From assembly GCA_964623925.1 (NCBI GenBank), contig CAZUVT010000117.1, positions 1-5,887 of the forward strand: 5,887 nt of DNA, given 5' to 3'. This stretch comes from CATJXY01 sp964623925. Lineage in GTDB: Bacteria; Bacillota_I; Bacilli_A; Erysipelotrichales; Erysipelotrichaceae. The position numbers and the translations under genes were made by a program. The notes under the pieces were generated by a model. The model had not been told where the DNA came from, searched no databases, and saw only the letters and a program-made list of their open reading frames with translations. Position 1 is the first letter of the stretch, and each line of letters opens with the position of its first letter. This document shows, in pieces, positions 5,289 to 5,887 of the stretch.

Positions 5289-5549
5289 ATGGAAGATATG
5301 AAAGAACAAGTTCTTGCGGTTCTTGATAAGATCCGTCCTTACCTTCAAAGAGAAGGCGGCGATGTCGAATTAGTAAGCATCGATCAAGGTGTTGTCACTG
5401 TAAGACTTACCGGTGCCTGCATGAATTGCATGAGTATGGATGTAACCTTTTCCGAAGGAATCGAAGCATGGCTCATGGATGAGGTCGCCGGAATCGAAAG
5501 AGTACAGCTTGCCAATTCGATGGATTACTTGGAATTAGGTGATCTATAA
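5289..5549 (+). CDS. NifU C-terminal-domain Fe-S cluster scaffold/carrier protein
   Basis: From the ATG at 5289 the protein has 86 residues and consists of a single Nfu domain, like small NifU-like proteins such as B. subtilis YutI. Visible features are the opening helix KEQVLAVLDKIRPYLQ (about 5-20), REGGDVELV (21-29) and the cluster-binding CMNC (C44 and C47) after LTGA. The family binds a 4Fe-4S cluster between two subunits and passes it to apo-enzymes in the cytoplasm. An upstream in-frame ATG at 5274 would add five residues but has no ribosome site. The ATG at 5289 has GAGG (5278-5281) 7 nt before it, overlapping the end of the DUF212 stop region, so it is preferred. A terminator lies 12 bp after the stop. 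Confidence 0.92.
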   Translation: MEDMKEQVLAVLDKIRPYLQREGGDVELVSIDQGVVTVRLTGACMNCMSMDVTFSEGIEAWLMDEVAGIERVQLANSMDYLELGDL

Positions 5550-5561
5550 GTCTTAATGCAT

Positions 5562-5592
5562 GATTAGCATCGCAGCTAATCTTTTTCTTTTT
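5562..5592 (+). terminator. Rho-independent terminator of the DUF212-NifU operon
   Basis: The 7-bp perfect stem GATTAGC / GCTAATC (5562-5568 with 5575-5581) has a 6-nt loop and is followed by TTTTTCTTTTT. It lies 12 bp after the NifU stop codon. Confidence 0.88.
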
Positions 5593-5598
5593 AGAAGT

Positions 5599-5638
5599 AA
5601 AACTCCCGTTTCAGCAATCCTGAGACAGGAGTTTTTTT
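5599..5638. terminator. Second, stronger hairpin terminator, possibly bidirectional
   Basis: A 16-bp stem (5599-5614 with 5620-5635) has one C/A mismatch and one G-T pair, a 5-nt loop, and seven T on the plus strand (5632-5638). On the minus strand the stem ends in only four T before AC. It backs up the terminator at 5562-5592 and may also end the minus-strand gene that stops at 5643. Confidence 0.82.
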
Positions 5639-5642
5639 GCTC

Positions 5643-5887
5643 CTATTCTTTTCTTATCAAAACATACGTAACAAGTTTCCCCTTGGAATAATAGTCTAAA
5701 ACCGGAAAAAATATAGGATATTCAACCATAAGGCAATATTCAAACTGCTTTTGATCCGATCCATAGATCGAATAATTACATTTTGAACAAACGTCCCCGA
5801 ATTGATCTAATAACTCTTTCACCTCATCATCATAGCTGTGATGATGTTCTATGAATGCTACGATCATTTCCTGATAACATCTCGCCT
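5643..5887 (-). CDS. Unrecognised protein, 3' part (5' end probably beyond right edge)
   Basis: The frame stays open from its stop at 5643 to the right edge, giving 80 residues. An internal ATG at 5867 would give 74 residues, but AGGA lies only one base before it, so it lacks a properly spaced ribosome site. The gene more likely begins outside the window. Counted from that Met, visible features are a His cluster (8-10), an acidic stretch (DDEVKELLDQ), a CSKC pair (C27, C30), another Cys at 45 and a hydrophobic aromatic segment YPIFFPVLDYY (50-60). The CxxC could bind metal, but a lone pair is weak evidence. I do not recognise the family. The downstream hairpin at 5599-5638 fits its 3' end. 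Confidence 0.5.
   Translation of the reverse strand, partial: ARCYQEMIVAFIEHHHSYDDEVKELLDQFGDVCSKCNYSIYGSDQKQFEYCLMVEYPIFFPVLDYYSKGKLVTYVLIRKE

Noticed and set aside
1..5887. tRNA, rRNA, CRISPR, insertion sequence, riboswitch or phage module
   Set aside because: I found no direct-repeat arrays, transposase motifs, terminal inverted repeats, cloverleaf-like segments or long structured leaders. All gaps are under 200 bp and explained by promoters and terminators.

Overview
The window is AT-rich, densely packed bacterial chromosome. Its genes are preceded by strong AAGGAGG-type Shine-Dalgarno sites. The set comprises a B. subtilis YugI/GSP13-like S1 protein next to pgi, a YuiD-type DUF212 protein, a short NifU-domain protein and a VanR/PhoB-like two-component pair. 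Together these point to a low-GC Firmicute. The Cys-loop M23 peptidase vaguely recalls members of the Erysipelotrichia, but that placement is from memory and weak. No mobile element, CRISPR array, tRNA or rRNA was seen.

Layout. Positions 1-2212 (minus strand) hold, in transcription order, a secreted M23 metallopeptidase, an OmpR/PhoB-family response regulator, and the first 180 residues of a sensor histidine kinase that runs off the left edge and overlaps the regulator by 8 bp. A divergent control region (2213-2401) separates these from a DUF1361 membrane protein on the plus strand. That gene converges on pgi, and one hairpin at 3077-3102 covers both stop codons. The S1-domain gene lies directly upstream of pgi and overlaps it by ATGA. 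An 81-bp gap with an almost symmetric back-to-back promoter separates the S1-pgi operon from a plus-strand pair: a DUF212/YuiD membrane protein and a NifU C-terminal-domain Fe-S protein. Two hairpins in tandem end that pair. The right edge holds the 3' end of an unrecognised minus-strand gene.

How the parts may work together. The two-component system sits beside a cell-wall hydrolase and a membrane protein. Short CTTAATA-like words at about 10/11-bp phasing occur upstream of the regulator and again in the M23/DUF1361 divergent region. This suggests, as inference only, that the regulator controls itself and a neighbour in a small envelope-stress circuit. The S1-pgi and YuiD-NifU pairs look like housekeeping genes. 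No wholly new multi-gene system is evident. The most interesting signals are regulatory: the symmetric divergent promoter at 4758-4790, the candidate regulator boxes, and Shine-Dalgarno sites embedded as Gly-Gly codons at gene overlaps.
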